Notes: a model not told the origin generated them from the sequence alone. 49,658 nucleotides of DNA from JAGOEF01 sp964511665 (GCA_964511665.1 CAZEHA010000022.1:1-49658); one strand, 5' to 3'. Shown: positions 1 to 9,514, numbered from the stretch's first letter. Program-made: numbers and translations.

Positions 1-31
1 AAGATTTCAATTAAGATTACAAGAATGTGGT

Positions 32-628
32 CTAAAGAATGGGGAGTAGTTTATTCTTGTTAAGCTTGAGCATGCCTGCGTTCACCTCCTGCATCAGTAC
101 ATACAGGCCTGTGTAGTTTCCATTAATAAAAAGCCTGATATAAGCACTTTGTGCAGCCATGTTTTTCGGCGACATTTCTTTAAAGATATCGTAGCTTATT
201 TTGTGACGCATAAAGGTTTTATCGATATAATTGGCATTCAGCACCCAGTCGTCGTCATTGGGTAAACCGGCTAAACTGTGCTTTTTGTCGAGTTCAATGG
301 CATATGAATGCTTATAATATTTACTCGATGAACCACCCCTGCATTTGATGCATGCTTCAGCTTCGAAATTACTGCCTGCGTACGAAAATTGTATGATACA
401 GGGTTCTTTGTTGTCCCACGAAATTTCTCCTTCTTTAATGATATTGCCTGTTGCAAGTAGAGGTTGATCGGTGCTGTTCTCGGTGCTGTTGCTGTTGCAC
501 GATAACAAAGCACATTGCAATAAAAATAATGAAACAACAATAAGTTTATGAATGGCGATTGCCTTGTGCTTTGTTGAAACAATTTGTGTTATGTCAGTGT
601 TTTTTCGAGATGTCAGATTGTTGCACAT
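32..628 (-). pseudogene. CotH-family lipoprotein, N-terminal part only (frame ends early)
   Basis: The reading frame codes for 198 residues. A hydrophobic signal segment ends in a lipobox (ALLSC, near residue 44), so the product would be an outer-surface lipoprotein. The rest matches the N-terminal core of CotH-like proteins, a kinase-like fold common in Bacteroidota surface proteins: RGGSS, then YAIEL, GLPNDDDWVLNANYIDKTFMR, and the segment ending GLYVLMQEV. Family members are usually several hundred residues, but here the frame stops just after LKLNKN, about 30 bases from the window edge. The downstream bases in the other two frames give no convincing CotH continuation, so a truncation or frameshift is likely. 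The family call is firm; whether the gene is really broken depends on sequence outside the window. Confidence 0.6.
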
Positions 629-764
629 TGCTTAGTGATAACAAAAGCCCAAATCTACAAAATTAATAGCATATTGAGCCGGTACTTATTACCACAATTG
701 TGTGTGATATCATATTTGTACAATTAGTCAGTAAAAAAGCCTTGTTTGACCAATTTTCGAAATA

Positions 765-2165
765 CTACAATGTAATCGATTGTCCTTTTTCGGGTATTAA
801 TATGTTTCGAAAACCTGTACTTTTCAAATAGTCGGTGTATTGAAGCTGTGCTTCGTAATCGCCATGCACCAATACGAGCTGCTGCAATTCATCCGGGTTT
901 TGACATGTTAAAAACTGAGCCATTTCTTTATAATCGCCATGACCACTGTAGGAGTCTAAGCTAAAAATATCGGCACGAACCGTGTATTCGGTGCCAAAAA
1001 TCGACACGGTTTTATCGCCACGTAATATTTTGGCGCCCAAGGTATTGGGAGCGCAATAACCCACTGCCAGCACGCTGTTGCTACGGTTGCTGATGCTGTT
1101 GGCCAGATGGTGTTTCACACGTCCGGCCTCCATCATACCCGAGGCAGAAATAATCACACAGGGTCGGTCGATGTCGTTCAGTTTTTTTGAGTCGTTCACA
1201 TTTTTTATATAACGCAGGTTCTTGAAGCCAAATGGGTTGTTGTCGGTTTCCATCACCTCGTGAACATCTTCGTTGAAGCATTCGGGGTGCATACGAAAAA
1301 CTTCGGTAATATTAACCGAGAGTGGGCTATCGACATACACATCAATGGCTGGTATCTTACCCTCGTTGTAAAAGTTATTGAACGAGTAAACCACTTCCTG
1401 CGTACGACCTACGCTAAACGATGGAATGATAAGTTTTCCGCCCTTTTGCACGCAAGTGTAATTCACAATGTCGAGCAAGTCTTGTTCCGAATGGGTTATT
1501 TCACTGTGTAACCTGTTCCCGTAGGTCGATTCGGTAATTACCACCTGGGCTTGTGGGAATGGGGAAGGAGGCTTAATAATCCGATTGTAAGGCCGTCCGA
1601 TATCTCCGGTGTAGGCAATGGTTTTTTCAACGCCGTTTTCTTTAATCGTCAAATTGGCTACCGCACTGCCCAACATGTGACCACTGTTGGTAAATTTCAC
1701 ACTAATGTTCTCATCTACGCGGAATTTACGATTATAGTCAACTGCTATAAACAAACGCATGCATTGCAGGGCATCGTCTTTGGTGTAGATGGGTTGCACC
1801 GGTGGCAGACCCTGACGCGAACGTTTTTTGTTAAACCATTTGATATCGTGCTCCTGAATATAGCCCGAGTCGGGCAACATATATGCACATAGATTGCGGG
1901 TGGCTGTGGTGCAAATTACCGATCCGTTGAACCCATTGCGGAATAAGAAAGGTATGAGGCCGCTATGGTCGATATGAGCATGACTTAATATGATGTGGTC
2001 GATTTCTTTTGGATCGAAACCCAAATCACGGTTCATGCTATCGGTTTCGAGTCCTTTGCCCTGAAACATACCACAGTCGAGCAGGATATTTTTTCCGTGT
2101 TGTGTTGTAATCAGGTGTTTACTGCCTGTTACTTCGCGTGCAGCTCCAATGAATTGTATTTTCAT
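765..2165 (-). CDS. MBL-fold, beta-CASP RNA-processing exonuclease-like protein
   Basis: A 466-residue metallo-beta-lactamase protein of the beta-CASP/RMMBL type (YSH1/CPSF-like), probably a cytoplasmic zinc-dependent ribonuclease. The zinc motif SHAHIDHSG is visible with H62, H64, D66 and H67. The second metal region GHMLGSA, the beta-CASP stretch with ESTYGNRLH, and the C-terminal SGHGD and LVHGD motifs follow in order. The start was placed at MKIQFIGAAR (ATG ending at 2165), because that begins the first strand of the fold. An in-frame ATG 66 bases upstream would overlap the neighbouring symporter gene and adds 22 residues with no family resemblance. It lies 43 bp downstream of the symporter gene on the same strand and may be cotranscribed with it. 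Substrate unknown. Confidence 0.9.
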   Translation of the reverse strand: MKIQFIGAAREVTGSKHLITTQHGKNILLDCGMFQGKGLETDSMNRDLGFDPKEIDHIILSHAHIDHSGLIPFLFRNGFNGSVICTTATRNLCAYMLPDSGYIQEHDIKWFNKKRSRQGLPPVQPIYTKDDALQCMRLFIAVDYNRKFRVDENISVKFTNSGHMLGSAVANLTIKENGVEKTIAYTGDIGRPYNRIIKPPSPFPQAQVVITESTYGNRLHSEITHSEQDLLDIVNYTCVQKGGKLIIPSFSVGRTQEVVYSFNNFYNEGKIPAIDVYVDSPLSVNITEVFRMHPECFNEDVHEVMETDNNPFGFKNLRYIKNVNDSKKLNDIDRPCVIISASGMMEAGRVKHHLANSISNRSNSVLAVGYCAPNTLGAKILRGDKTVSIFGTEYTVRADIFSLDSYSGHGDYKEMAQFLTCQNPDELQQLVLVHGDYEAQLQYTDYLKSTGFRNILIPEKGQSITL

Positions 2166-2208
2166 GCTCTCTTGTGCTAAATCGACATTATAAATAAAAC
2201 AAATATTA

Positions 2209-3687
2209 TTAAGTTGTGCGGCATGATCCACTACTACAAAACGTGCTAAACAGCGGATTTATGGCGAGCGATACAAACATGCCGATTGTTCCTGCACCGG
2301 GTGAGCTAAAATACCATGCCACAACTTCTCCTTTGGGAATAGAAATACCGTAGAAATATAGCGTTAAGCAGGTGCCTAGCCCTAAAAGGCCGGATGCAAC
2401 AGCTCCCAGTTTGTTAACTCTTTTACAGAATAAGCCCCAAACAAAAGGTCCTAAAAAGAAAGAACCAATAGCACCCCACGAAATGCCCAGAATCTCTACA
2501 ATAACATCGAATTCGGCCATAGCCATCAACACAGCCAGGATGATAAATACAGCACTCATAATGCGCATAAGCAAAGTAAGCGACTTATCGCCGGCATTGC
2601 GGTTAATAAAACCTCCATACAAGTCTTTGGCTATCGATGAGCTCGAAATAAGTACGAGTGAGGCCAGTGTTGACATCGAAGCAGAAAGTATCAATAGAAG
2701 CACTATTACCACAAGCGATGCGGGTATCACGCTGGTTAACAATTCGGGCATCAGTTTATCGAAAAACGGCACTCCGTTGGTAAACAAATCGGGATGGGTT
2801 TCGGCGCTGAAAAACACTCGGGTGGTGGAACCAAGAAAATAGGCAATGCCTCCAATTATTACAGCAAAAACTGTAGAAGCAAACATGCCGATTTTTACCG
2901 ATTTTTTATCACGAATAGCATAAAACTTTTGCACCAACTGGGGCATGGCGAAAGGAGCAAGGCTGGTAAGGCAAATCAGCGAAAACAGCGGCCAGAATCC
3001 GGGAGGGCCAATTGCCTTTGTAAGTTTGGGCTGTATGGCTGCAAGCTGGTCCGAAATACTCATAATGCCTCCGCCTTTGTTTACGGTGAAAAAGAACAGC
3101 ACAATAACGCTTACCACCATGATAAGCCCAAATATCATATCGATAATGGCCATCGATTTGTAACCGCCCAATACTATATATATTCCTGTAAAAACACCCA
3201 TAAACACGAGTGCCTGCCAGTATTCTATCTGAAAGTTGAGCTCAAACAAATAGGAGAGACCCATAAAAACAGCAGCAGTGTAAGGTATCAGAAAAATAAA
3301 TATTACCACTACCGAAGCCATTTTCAGGAATTGACTGTTGTAGCGTTTTTGCAAAAACTCACTCATAGTAGAAACACCGTATTCGGTCGACATTTTTTTG
3401 ATGCGCCATCCCATTACTGCCCAAACCAAAAAAACACCAATAAGCGCGTTGAAGATGGCAATCCATAGGCCCGAAAAGCCAAATCCCCATCCGATTTTTC
3501 CGGCAAACCCAATGAAAAGCACTGCCGAGAAATAGGCAGTTCCATACGAGAATGCAGTCATCCACGGCCCAACATTGCCACCGCCGAGGAAGAAATCTTT
3601 AAACGATTTTGTTTTACGCATTCCCACAATGCCCACTGTAATTATCATGGCTGCGTACAATGCTATCACAACGAGTTTTGCTATCAT
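2209..3687 (-). CDS. Sodium:solute symporter family transporter
   Basis: A 492-residue polytopic membrane protein with about 13 hydrophobic segments. It matches the SSF (SLC5-type) family: the N-terminal membrane anchor, then the FKDFFLGGGNVGPW segment typical of TM1-TM2, and the region around SASMSTLASLVLISSSSIAKD that corresponds to the conserved sodium-site helix. These proteins couple sodium entry to uptake of sugars, amino acids or vitamins across the inner membrane. The substrate cannot be deduced. It is preceded 9 bp upstream by a small membrane-protein gene, suggesting a joint transcript, and followed by the MBL protein gene. Family confidence is high. Confidence 0.9.
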   Translation of the reverse strand: MIAKLVVIALYAAMIITVGIVGMRKTKSFKDFFLGGGNVGPWMTAFSYGTAYFSAVLFIGFAGKIGWGFGFSGLWIAIFNALIGVFLVWAVMGWRIKKMSTEYGVSTMSEFLQKRYNSQFLKMASVVVIFIFLIPYTAAVFMGLSYLFELNFQIEYWQALVFMGVFTGIYIVLGGYKSMAIIDMIFGLIMVVSVIVLFFFTVNKGGGIMSISDQLAAIQPKLTKAIGPPGFWPLFSLICLTSLAPFAMPQLVQKFYAIRDKKSVKIGMFASTVFAVIIGGIAYFLGSTTRVFFSAETHPDLFTNGVPFFDKLMPELLTSVIPASLVVIVLLLILSASMSTLASLVLISSSSIAKDLYGGFINRNAGDKSLTLLMRIMSAVFIILAVLMAMAEFDVIVEILGISWGAIGSFFLGPFVWGLFCKRVNKLGAVASGLLGLGTCLTLYFYGISIPKGEVVAWYFSSPGAGTIGMFVSLAINPLFSTFCSSGSCRTT

Positions 3688-3696
3688 AAGTTTTTG

Positions 3697-3867
3697 TTAT
3701 TTGTTAATGGTGTCGTTGGTTTCGCTGCCAATAGTTTTGCCGCTGTACATATCCCAAACTTTTCCGAGTTTGGTGCCAATGCGTTGCCGCGACGAAATTA
3801 TGGCTACAATGGCTATGGCCAGAATTGCTATCAGCACTTTTTCGTATTTACTAAGTTTGCGTTTCAA
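3697..3867 (-). CDS. Small single-pass membrane protein, TTG start (uncharacterised)
   Basis: A 56-residue frame that opens with TTG (plus-strand CAA at 3865-3867), seven codons after an in-frame stop, and ends with TAA at 3697-3699. The product begins with a basic stretch (KRKLSKYEK). One transmembrane helix follows at about residues 11-24 (VLIAILAIAIVAII), then a basic patch and a polar tail containing WDMYSGKTIG. It ends only 9 bp before the sodium symporter ATG, so it looks like the first gene of that operon and may be an accessory subunit. No ATG is available in this frame before the helix. I do not recognise a family. Translation is inferred from the composition, with one clean helix and charged flanks, and from the tight spacing. 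Confidence 0.5.
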   Translation of the reverse strand: MKRKLSKYEKVLIAILAIAIVAIISSRQRIGTKLGKVWDMYSGKTIGSETNDTINK

Positions 3868-3974
3868 TTCTTTGCGGTTTCGGTATTAACGAAACAACAA
3901 AAATAGAAAAATTGAACGAAACAACACGGTTTTATTACAGCGAAAAACATGTTGTGCATTTGCTGCAATATTTT

Positions 3975-5042
3975 CTAATAACGTGTAGTAAGGGCAATGT
4001 TTCCGAAGCTGTCGAGTTCTCCAGGTTCAACAAACACCGTATCGCCTCCACTGTCGAGGTTGAGTTCAATAAGTTCGTCAACTATGTCGTCGAACGATTT
4101 CTGATGCCCTGTTTCTAGTTGATTTACCGGCACAATTTGGTCGTTTTCGATATAGGCAGGCTGAAAAAATCCTTTGGTAACAAACATAGTTTTTCCGCGA
4201 CCTGCTTTTACTGCATCGTAAATATCGTTCAGGTCGCTAAGGTAATTCCCCACCGAAACAGCTTGTTTCAGTTCGCTAAGGCGGGCAGCATTGTTTTCGG
4301 CAACTACCCGGCTGAATTCTACCCACGCATCGGCTACGGTGTGGCGGGCATCGTCGTCGTCGCGATTGCGGTTGATATGGGCAGCTATTAGCGACTTGTG
4401 CATCGAAATCTTCTTGAAATGTTCGGCGTTACGCGTTTCGGTGGCCAGCACTATAGGGTGTTTTTTGTTCTTTATGGCTGTTGCCAGTGCCTTATCGACA
4501 CGATTGAAAAACTCTTCAATAATGTTGTCTTCATTTTTGGCTATCGACTGCTTCAGTTTATCGGTAATAATAAGTGTATTATTTATGGGGAAACCCTCAC
4601 CGATTTCTGCTATAACTTTATCGCTGAAGGCTTCAATTAAACGCGCATTGCGGCGGCTTATTACCAGCACATAGTAGTGGGCTTCGCTGTGCATGGCACG
4701 AACCAAATCGCGTGTGGCAAAATTGTGGTCGATAATTACCCTGTTTTCAACAGCTACCGGCAGCCTTGTGTAATCAGAAAATTCGGCATTGGCAAACAAT
4801 ATCAGACTTTCTAAATTGTGGCTGTGATCAATTTTATTGGCCATAGTGTCGAGTTTGTCGAGAATGGTTTTTGCCAGGCGCTTGTCGTAGCCAGCCAGTA
4901 AGCGTTCCTCGGCTTCTTTTATCAGGTTTTTCAACAAAATGGGATCCTGCAAATTGTCGGGACGCGTGCGGTGTGTATTTAAAATTATCGATACACTGGG
5001 TTCCGCATACATGTTTCTCACTTTTTTAAATAGCATGTTCAT
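3975..5042 (-). CDS. baeRF-type (bacterial eRF1-like) family protein
   Basis: A 355-residue soluble protein that resembles the baeRF3 group, bacterial relatives of the archaeo-eukaryotic release factor eRF1. The opening SVSIILNTHRTRPDNLQDPI, the middle VISRRNARLIEAF, and the later KTMFVTKGFFQPAYIENDQI with GGDTVFVEPGEL fit the central and C-terminal release-factor-like domains. Such proteins are thought to act on ribosomes, for example in rescue or hibernation, but their role is not settled. The gene stands alone, with 268 bp upstream to the terminator of the M49 gene and 107 bp downstream to the small membrane protein gene. Assignment rests on recognised sequence style, not on a search. Confidence 0.65.
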   Translation of the reverse strand: MNMLFKKVRNMYAEPSVSIILNTHRTRPDNLQDPILLKNLIKEAEERLLAGYDKRLAKTILDKLDTMANKIDHSHNLESLILFANAEFSDYTRLPVAVENRVIIDHNFATRDLVRAMHSEAHYYVLVISRRNARLIEAFSDKVIAEIGEGFPINNTLIITDKLKQSIAKNEDNIIEEFFNRVDKALATAIKNKKHPIVLATETRNAEHFKKISMHKSLIAAHINRNRDDDDARHTVADAWVEFSRVVAENNAARLSELKQAVSVGNYLSDLNDIYDAVKAGRGKTMFVTKGFFQPAYIENDQIVPVNQLETGHQKSFDDIVDELIELNLDSGGDTVFVEPGELDSFGNIALTTRY

Positions 5043-5246
5043 AAGCTGTAGTTTTATTTAGTTTTATTGAATTATTTTGCAATAAGTCATTCTTTACAGA
5101 ATTTGTTGCTTTTCTCCAAATATACGTTTTTTTGCCGAGTTAGATTCGAAAAATCGACACCTGCATTACGATTCTAACAAAATATTAAGAAATGTGAAGC
5201 TCGTATTCACGGCAAAAAACCATAGAGAAGTTATGTCGAAACGCAA

Positions 5247-5282
5247 TAAAAAAAAACGGATTGTCTCACCCGGCAATCCGTT
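5247..5282 (-). terminator. Intrinsic terminator after the M49 peptidase gene
   Basis: On the minus strand a 9-bp perfect stem (AACGGATTG paired with CAATCCGTT, 10-nt loop) is followed directly by a run of T. It starts 28 bp after the stop codon of the M49 gene and would end that transcript. Confidence 0.85.
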
Positions 5283-5310
5283 TTCCTCTTAAATACACAA
5301 CACACCGGTC

Positions 5311-6981
5311 TTATTTCAGACCCAGTACTTTTTTGCCCTGAACAAAAACAATGTCTTTGGCAATACCGGCTTCGGCAATTCTGTCGAGGTCGTGTTGCAA
5401 TTCTTCGCCTATTTTACCGTTTTCGCTTACCCATTGCTCGGCCAATGCTTTATTGCCATCGCCTTGCATAATCAGGATATCGTGTAGTAAGTCGCTTACT
5501 GCGAGTTTCATTTTTTCAAAATCGACACTATAGCGGCCTGTTTCGTCATTTCTTACAAAAGCGCCTTTATCTTTCAAATAGTAAAACTCAATCATATTGG
5601 CCTTGCCATGCGAACTGGAAACACCAAAGCGCACCGAGCGGAAAATGCCGGCCAAAAAGGTAACATAGTTATCCATCAGGTTTTTTTCGGGAAATTCTCC
5701 CATTTCATACAGTTGGGTTACCATATAAAGCCCTGCAATATCGGCTTTGGCTTCTTCAATAGGGCTGTAGTAAGCCTCTAAAGCTTCGCGCACCGATTTC
5801 TTGGTATTCACGGTATATTTCACTCCCAGTCCATGCGCCACCTCGTGAAACATTACGTTCTGAAAAAATGCTTCTTCAAATTTTATATGTTTCAACTGTG
5901 CTTCATCAATCAGTAAATTGGCAATGGGAACAAGGATTTTATCGAATTTTGCTCCCATGGCATTTTTTAGTTGCAATTTTCGACTGCCTTTGGCTGCATG
6001 CACTCGGGGGTCGTTGGGCAGGTTAATGGCAATATTTTTACTACCCGCATTGCAATCGCCGGCATAGTAAATTACATCATACACATTCATGTCGCCGCCT
6101 TCAGCAGGTTTCTCGCTTTTGTAGCGTTGCGGAACCGGCAACCCGGCTTGCAATTGGGGCAATACTTCGTTGAAGTGTTCAATGTTTTTACTCCATTTCA
6201 GGTCTTTCACCAATATCTGACCCGAATGGGCAGCCCGTGCTCCTTTGAAATTGTCTTCGTAACTTTCTATTGGGCCAACCACAAAGTCAATCGGGTTGTC
6301 TTTCATATCCATCCATGCCAGATCGCTGGCCAGATAATCGTCGGTGCGCAATGCTTTGGCTCTGAGTGTAAGATATTTTTTAAACGATGCATTATCGCAC
6401 AGTTCGGCTGCTTCTTCGAGCAACAGCGCTGCTCTTTCAATCTGTTCGGCATAGGCTTCGTGATACCATACTAGTTTTAACTTGCCTTTATCGTCGCGGC
6501 GCACTAAGCCATACCAGGTCATTTTGTCGGCATTTTTCCATGCTTCAAATTCTTCGTCGGTAATGTCTTGCGGATAATAATTGGCACCGGCGGGTTTTTC
6601 GCCATATCCTTCAACAAAAGGCTTGTTGCCATCGAGTCTGTCCCAGGGGCCGTAGTTTATTTCGGCAAATTTGCGGGTGGCTTCGTCGCTGATGCCCGCC
6701 ATAAACTCATTTTTGTCGCCAATGGCATCGAGCCAAAACAGTTCGTCCATAATATCGGCCACTGCAATAAGCTTCACAATCATTTGCTTATCGCGATCGC
6801 TCAAATGGCTCAGGTCGGCCGTAAGTGTTACTTCGGCATAAGTGGCTACTTTCTTTTCCATTTCGCTGAGTTCTTTTTTGGGTGCGTCATCGGTTTTTTC
6901 GTCCTGTTGCTTTTTACCTCCGCACGAAACAAGTGCAACTACCGCAACAAATAGTGTGGCAAATCTCAAAAATTTCTTCAT
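5311..6981 (-). CDS. Lipoprotein zinc peptidase, M49 (dipeptidyl-peptidase III) family
   Basis: A 556-residue protein with a lipoprotein signal (lipobox LVSC, Cys20) followed by a charged linker, so it is likely tethered in the envelope. The zinc-binding motif is HEVAH (H379, E380, H383). The second motif EEAKAD (E409-D414) supplies the third ligand. This order and spacing fit peptidase family M49, which removes dipeptides from the N-terminus of short peptides. Classical M49 enzymes have the hexapeptide HEXXGH; this one has the pentapeptide form seen in a minority subfamily. It starts 21 bp after the zinc-ribbon gene stop, so the two may share a transcript, and has its own terminator. Function in peptide scavenging is inferred. 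Confidence 0.85.
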   Translation of the reverse strand: MKKFLRFATLFVAVVALVSCGGKKQQDEKTDDAPKKELSEMEKKVATYAEVTLTADLSHLSDRDKQMIVKLIAVADIMDELFWLDAIGDKNEFMAGISDEATRKFAEINYGPWDRLDGNKPFVEGYGEKPAGANYYPQDITDEEFEAWKNADKMTWYGLVRRDDKGKLKLVWYHEAYAEQIERAALLLEEAAELCDNASFKKYLTLRAKALRTDDYLASDLAWMDMKDNPIDFVVGPIESYEDNFKGARAAHSGQILVKDLKWSKNIEHFNEVLPQLQAGLPVPQRYKSEKPAEGGDMNVYDVIYYAGDCNAGSKNIAINLPNDPRVHAAKGSRKLQLKNAMGAKFDKILVPIANLLIDEAQLKHIKFEEAFFQNVMFHEVAHGLGVKYTVNTKKSVREALEAYYSPIEEAKADIAGLYMVTQLYEMGEFPEKNLMDNYVTFLAGIFRSVRFGVSSSHGKANMIEFYYLKDKGAFVRNDETGRYSVDFEKMKLAVSDLLHDILIMQGDGNKALAEQWVSENGKIGEELQHDLDRIAEAGIAKDIVFVQGKKVLGLK

Positions 6982-7002
6982 AATATTTCAATTTTAAAGT
7001 TA

Positions 7003-8094
7003 TTAACTGGCAAGTACATATATCAATGCAATGGCTCCGATACCTGCAAGAATAGCAAGGGCAATCTTCCACCAGCAGTAGGGGCGTTCTCCGCTTACTT
7101 CGCCGGTGCGGGCGTTTATCAAGAAGCGGTAGCTTTTCTCTTTATAGCGGTATGCGCTTATCCAGAGTGGCAGCAGCACGTGTTTAAAGGTAACATTCGA
7201 GTACGATGTGTTCATGCTGGTAATACTCTGCTTGTCGCCGCCAATCTGCTTGCAAATTTGCTTGCGTATCACCGGATCCATTTTCACCTTGGCGCGGTCG
7301 AAACCATCTTTCAAATTGATTTGATAGGTTTCGGAGCGAAAACCCGAGAGAAACTTCTCGTCGAAAGGTATCAGCTCTTTTACATCCCAGGGCTCAAGCT
7401 TATCAACAATTTTTGTGGGCAACGACTTGCTGGCCGGCACCAGAACATCGTCGAACCAAAGGTTTACCGAGCCTTTTACCGTAGTCCAGCGGGTGCGGGT
7501 TACGGTGCGTGTTTGCGATTTTCCATTTCCATCGGTATAACTTTCGGTGGTGGTGTAATCGTCGCCACGCTGCCCCACATAGGTGGTGTAGGTGTCGCTG
7601 TCGTAGGTCCAGTATGGAATGTAAATACCGGCTATTTTCTCGCTGATACGGGCAAATTTTTTCAGACCGGGAGGTGCCCACCACAATTTACGAAGCCACT
7701 TTTCATACGACTTCAACGCCTCTTTGTGGTCGATTTTGAATGGCAACAGCGATTTTGGCTTTATCAGTTTCTTATGCGATTCGGCAGTAATTACCAGCAG
7801 GTTGCCACAAAACGGACAATGGTCAGAAACCGTGTTTTCGGCCAGCGTTATTTCGGCACCGCACGAGTTGCACAACACAGCATGCACCTCAATGGTTTCG
7901 GTTTCGTGCTCCGACTTCGACAGCCATTCGTTGAAATCGAGCTCTTCAACGGGTTCGGCCTTAATGTCGATTTCGTTTTCGAAACCGCAATACTCACAGG
8001 TGAGCATAGTGGTTCCGGGTTTAAATTTCAGTTTGGCAGCGCATTGCTTGCAAACAATTTCGCTCTGATTGGTTTCTGAATGCTGGTTTTCCAT
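7003..8094 (-). CDS. Zinc-ribbon protein with C-terminal membrane anchor
   Basis: A 363-residue protein with two four-cysteine zinc ribbons near the N-terminus (C15, C18, C33, C36 and C75, C78, C93, C96), a long soluble middle region containing WAPPGLKK and IPYWTYDSDTYTTYVG, and one transmembrane helix at the C-terminus (about residues 345-361, WKIALAILAGIGAIALIYVL). The middle matches a family often mislabelled as primosomal protein N-prime or superfamily II helicase; there is no helicase motif here. The N-terminal ribbons would face the cytoplasm or bind a partner. The molecular role is unknown. It is followed 21 bp later by the M49 peptidase gene. Confidence 0.8.
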   Translation of the reverse strand: MENQHSETNQSEIVCKQCAAKLKFKPGTTMLTCEYCGFENEIDIKAEPVEELDFNEWLSKSEHETETIEVHAVLCNSCGAEITLAENTVSDHCPFCGNLLVITAESHKKLIKPKSLLPFKIDHKEALKSYEKWLRKLWWAPPGLKKFARISEKIAGIYIPYWTYDSDTYTTYVGQRGDDYTTTESYTDGNGKSQTRTVTRTRWTTVKGSVNLWFDDVLVPASKSLPTKIVDKLEPWDVKELIPFDEKFLSGFRSETYQINLKDGFDRAKVKMDPVIRKQICKQIGGDKQSITSMNTSYSNVTFKHVLLPLWISAYRYKEKSYRFLINARTGEVSGERPYCWWKIALAILAGIGAIALIYVLAS

Positions 8095-8167
8095 AGTTGT
8101 TTAAAATTTGCACTAAATTACAAAAAGTATTCAGTTTGCAAAAGCCGAAAAATTAAAACAGGGCATA

Positions 8168-9514
8168 CTATTCTTCATTGTTATGCTCATCGATCTGCAT
8201 TATATCAATTTTTGCCAGCCTCGATAATATGATATATCCGGTAATTCCTGCAATTAGCGAACTAATAAAAATAGCCATTTTATTGATGTCGATAAATGCA
8301 GGATTCGAAAACGCAAGTCCGTTAATAAACAAAGCCATCGTAAAGCCTACGCCGGCTAGAAAGCCTACGCCCAAAATGTGCTTAAAGCTGAGGTCGTAGG
8401 GTAGTACAGCCCATTTCAGCCTGACGGCAACATAAGTAAACAGCACAATGCCAAGCGGTTTGCCAATTACCAGACCCAATGCAATACCCAACGAGCTGGC
8501 CGAACTCAGATTCACAAGCCAGTCGCCGCCAATTATTAAGCCGGCATTGCAAAATGCAAACAGCGGCAGAATAAAGAAACTTACAAACGGATGCAGGGCA
8601 TGCTCGAGGCGCAGCAACGGGCTGAGCAATTTATGACAACTAATTTCCATTTCCTGCACATTCTCTTGCTGATGCTGATTGGCCAAAAACTCCACATCGA
8701 CGCGGCACGATCCTTTAAAGCGACTCAAACTGCGCTCCATAAACCGCACAAACAAACCCGGCCTGATGCGCGGACGCGCAGGTATGGTAAACGCAAGAAT
8801 TACCCCGGCAATGGTAGCGTGCACACCACTCTTAAGCATGGCATACCATAGCAAAAAACCAACAATTAAGTACATCCAGGGCCGAATTATTCTCAATAAA
8901 TTAAACGACAGTAGTATAACTGTAAGAATGGCTGCCACAATTAACCACTGCAAGCTGATTTGCGATGTGTAAAAAATTGCAATAACCAGAATGGCTCCTA
9001 TATCATCAACAATAGCCAAGGCTACCAGAAACACTTTGAGCGAAAGCGGAATGCGCTTGCCCAGCAATATCAAAATCCCAATAGCAAAAGCAATGTCGGT
9101 AGCCATTGGTATGCCCCAGCCGTGAATGCCTTCGCCGCCCAAATTCATCAACACATACAGCATGGCAGGAATCACCATACCGCCCAATGCTGCCGCCAAT
9201 GGTAATATAAATTTATCTTTGGTGTTCAGTTCGCCTGCTATAAGCTCGCGCTTAATTTCGAGGCCTACCAGCAAAAAAAACAAGGCCATGGCGCCATCGT
9301 TCACCCATAAAATTACCGGCTTGTTCAGGTGAATAAACTTCGACACTTCGAAACTTACATTCGTGTTCAAAAAATCGAAGTAAAACCTCGATAAGCCGGT
9401 GTTACTGATAACTAATGCGGCCAATGCCATTATTATCAACACAATGCCTCCTGCCGATTCGTTTTGCAAAAATCGTTGCAAGGGCTTCAAAATGCGCATT
9501 TCTTTTGTTCTCAC
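8168..9514 (-). CDS. nhaA: Na+/H+ antiporter NhaA
   Basis: A 448-residue inner-membrane protein with the NhaA signature. MALFFLLVGLEIKRELIAGEL covers the conserved glutamate region, and VALAIVDDIGAILVIAIFYT contains the paired aspartates that bind and exchange sodium for protons. The C-terminal half carries LGLVIGKPLGI and GFLAGVGFTMALFI, also characteristic. A soluble loop of about 45 residues in the middle (RFKGSCRVDVEFLANQ onward) is longer than in the E. coli protein. The role is sodium and pH homeostasis. The first ATG is used; a second at codon 6 is possible. A TAnnTTTG box lies about 20 bp upstream, consistent with its own promoter. Confidence 0.95.
   Translation of the reverse strand: MRTKEMRILKPLQRFLQNESAGGIVLIIMALAALVISNTGLSRFYFDFLNTNVSFEVSKFIHLNKPVILWVNDGAMALFFLLVGLEIKRELIAGELNTKDKFILPLAAALGGMVIPAMLYVLMNLGGEGIHGWGIPMATDIAFAIGILILLGKRIPLSLKVFLVALAIVDDIGAILVIAIFYTSQISLQWLIVAAILTVILLSFNLLRIIRPWMYLIVGFLLWYAMLKSGVHATIAGVILAFTIPARPRIRPGLFVRFMERSLSRFKGSCRVDVEFLANQHQQENVQEMEISCHKLLSPLLRLEHALHPFVSFFILPLFAFCNAGLIIGGDWLVNLSSASSLGIALGLVIGKPLGIVLFTYVAVRLKWAVLPYDLSFKHILGVGFLAGVGFTMALFINGLAFSNPAFIDINKMAIFISSLIAGITGYIILSRLAKIDIMQIDEHNNEE

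Noticed and set aside
2166..2231. Longer N-terminus of the MBL protein
   Set aside because: It overlaps the symporter gene and lacks similarity; MKIQFIG begins the fold.
7003..8094. Primosomal helicase annotation for the zinc-ribbon protein
   Set aside because: No Walker or helicase motifs; only zinc ribbons and a membrane anchor.
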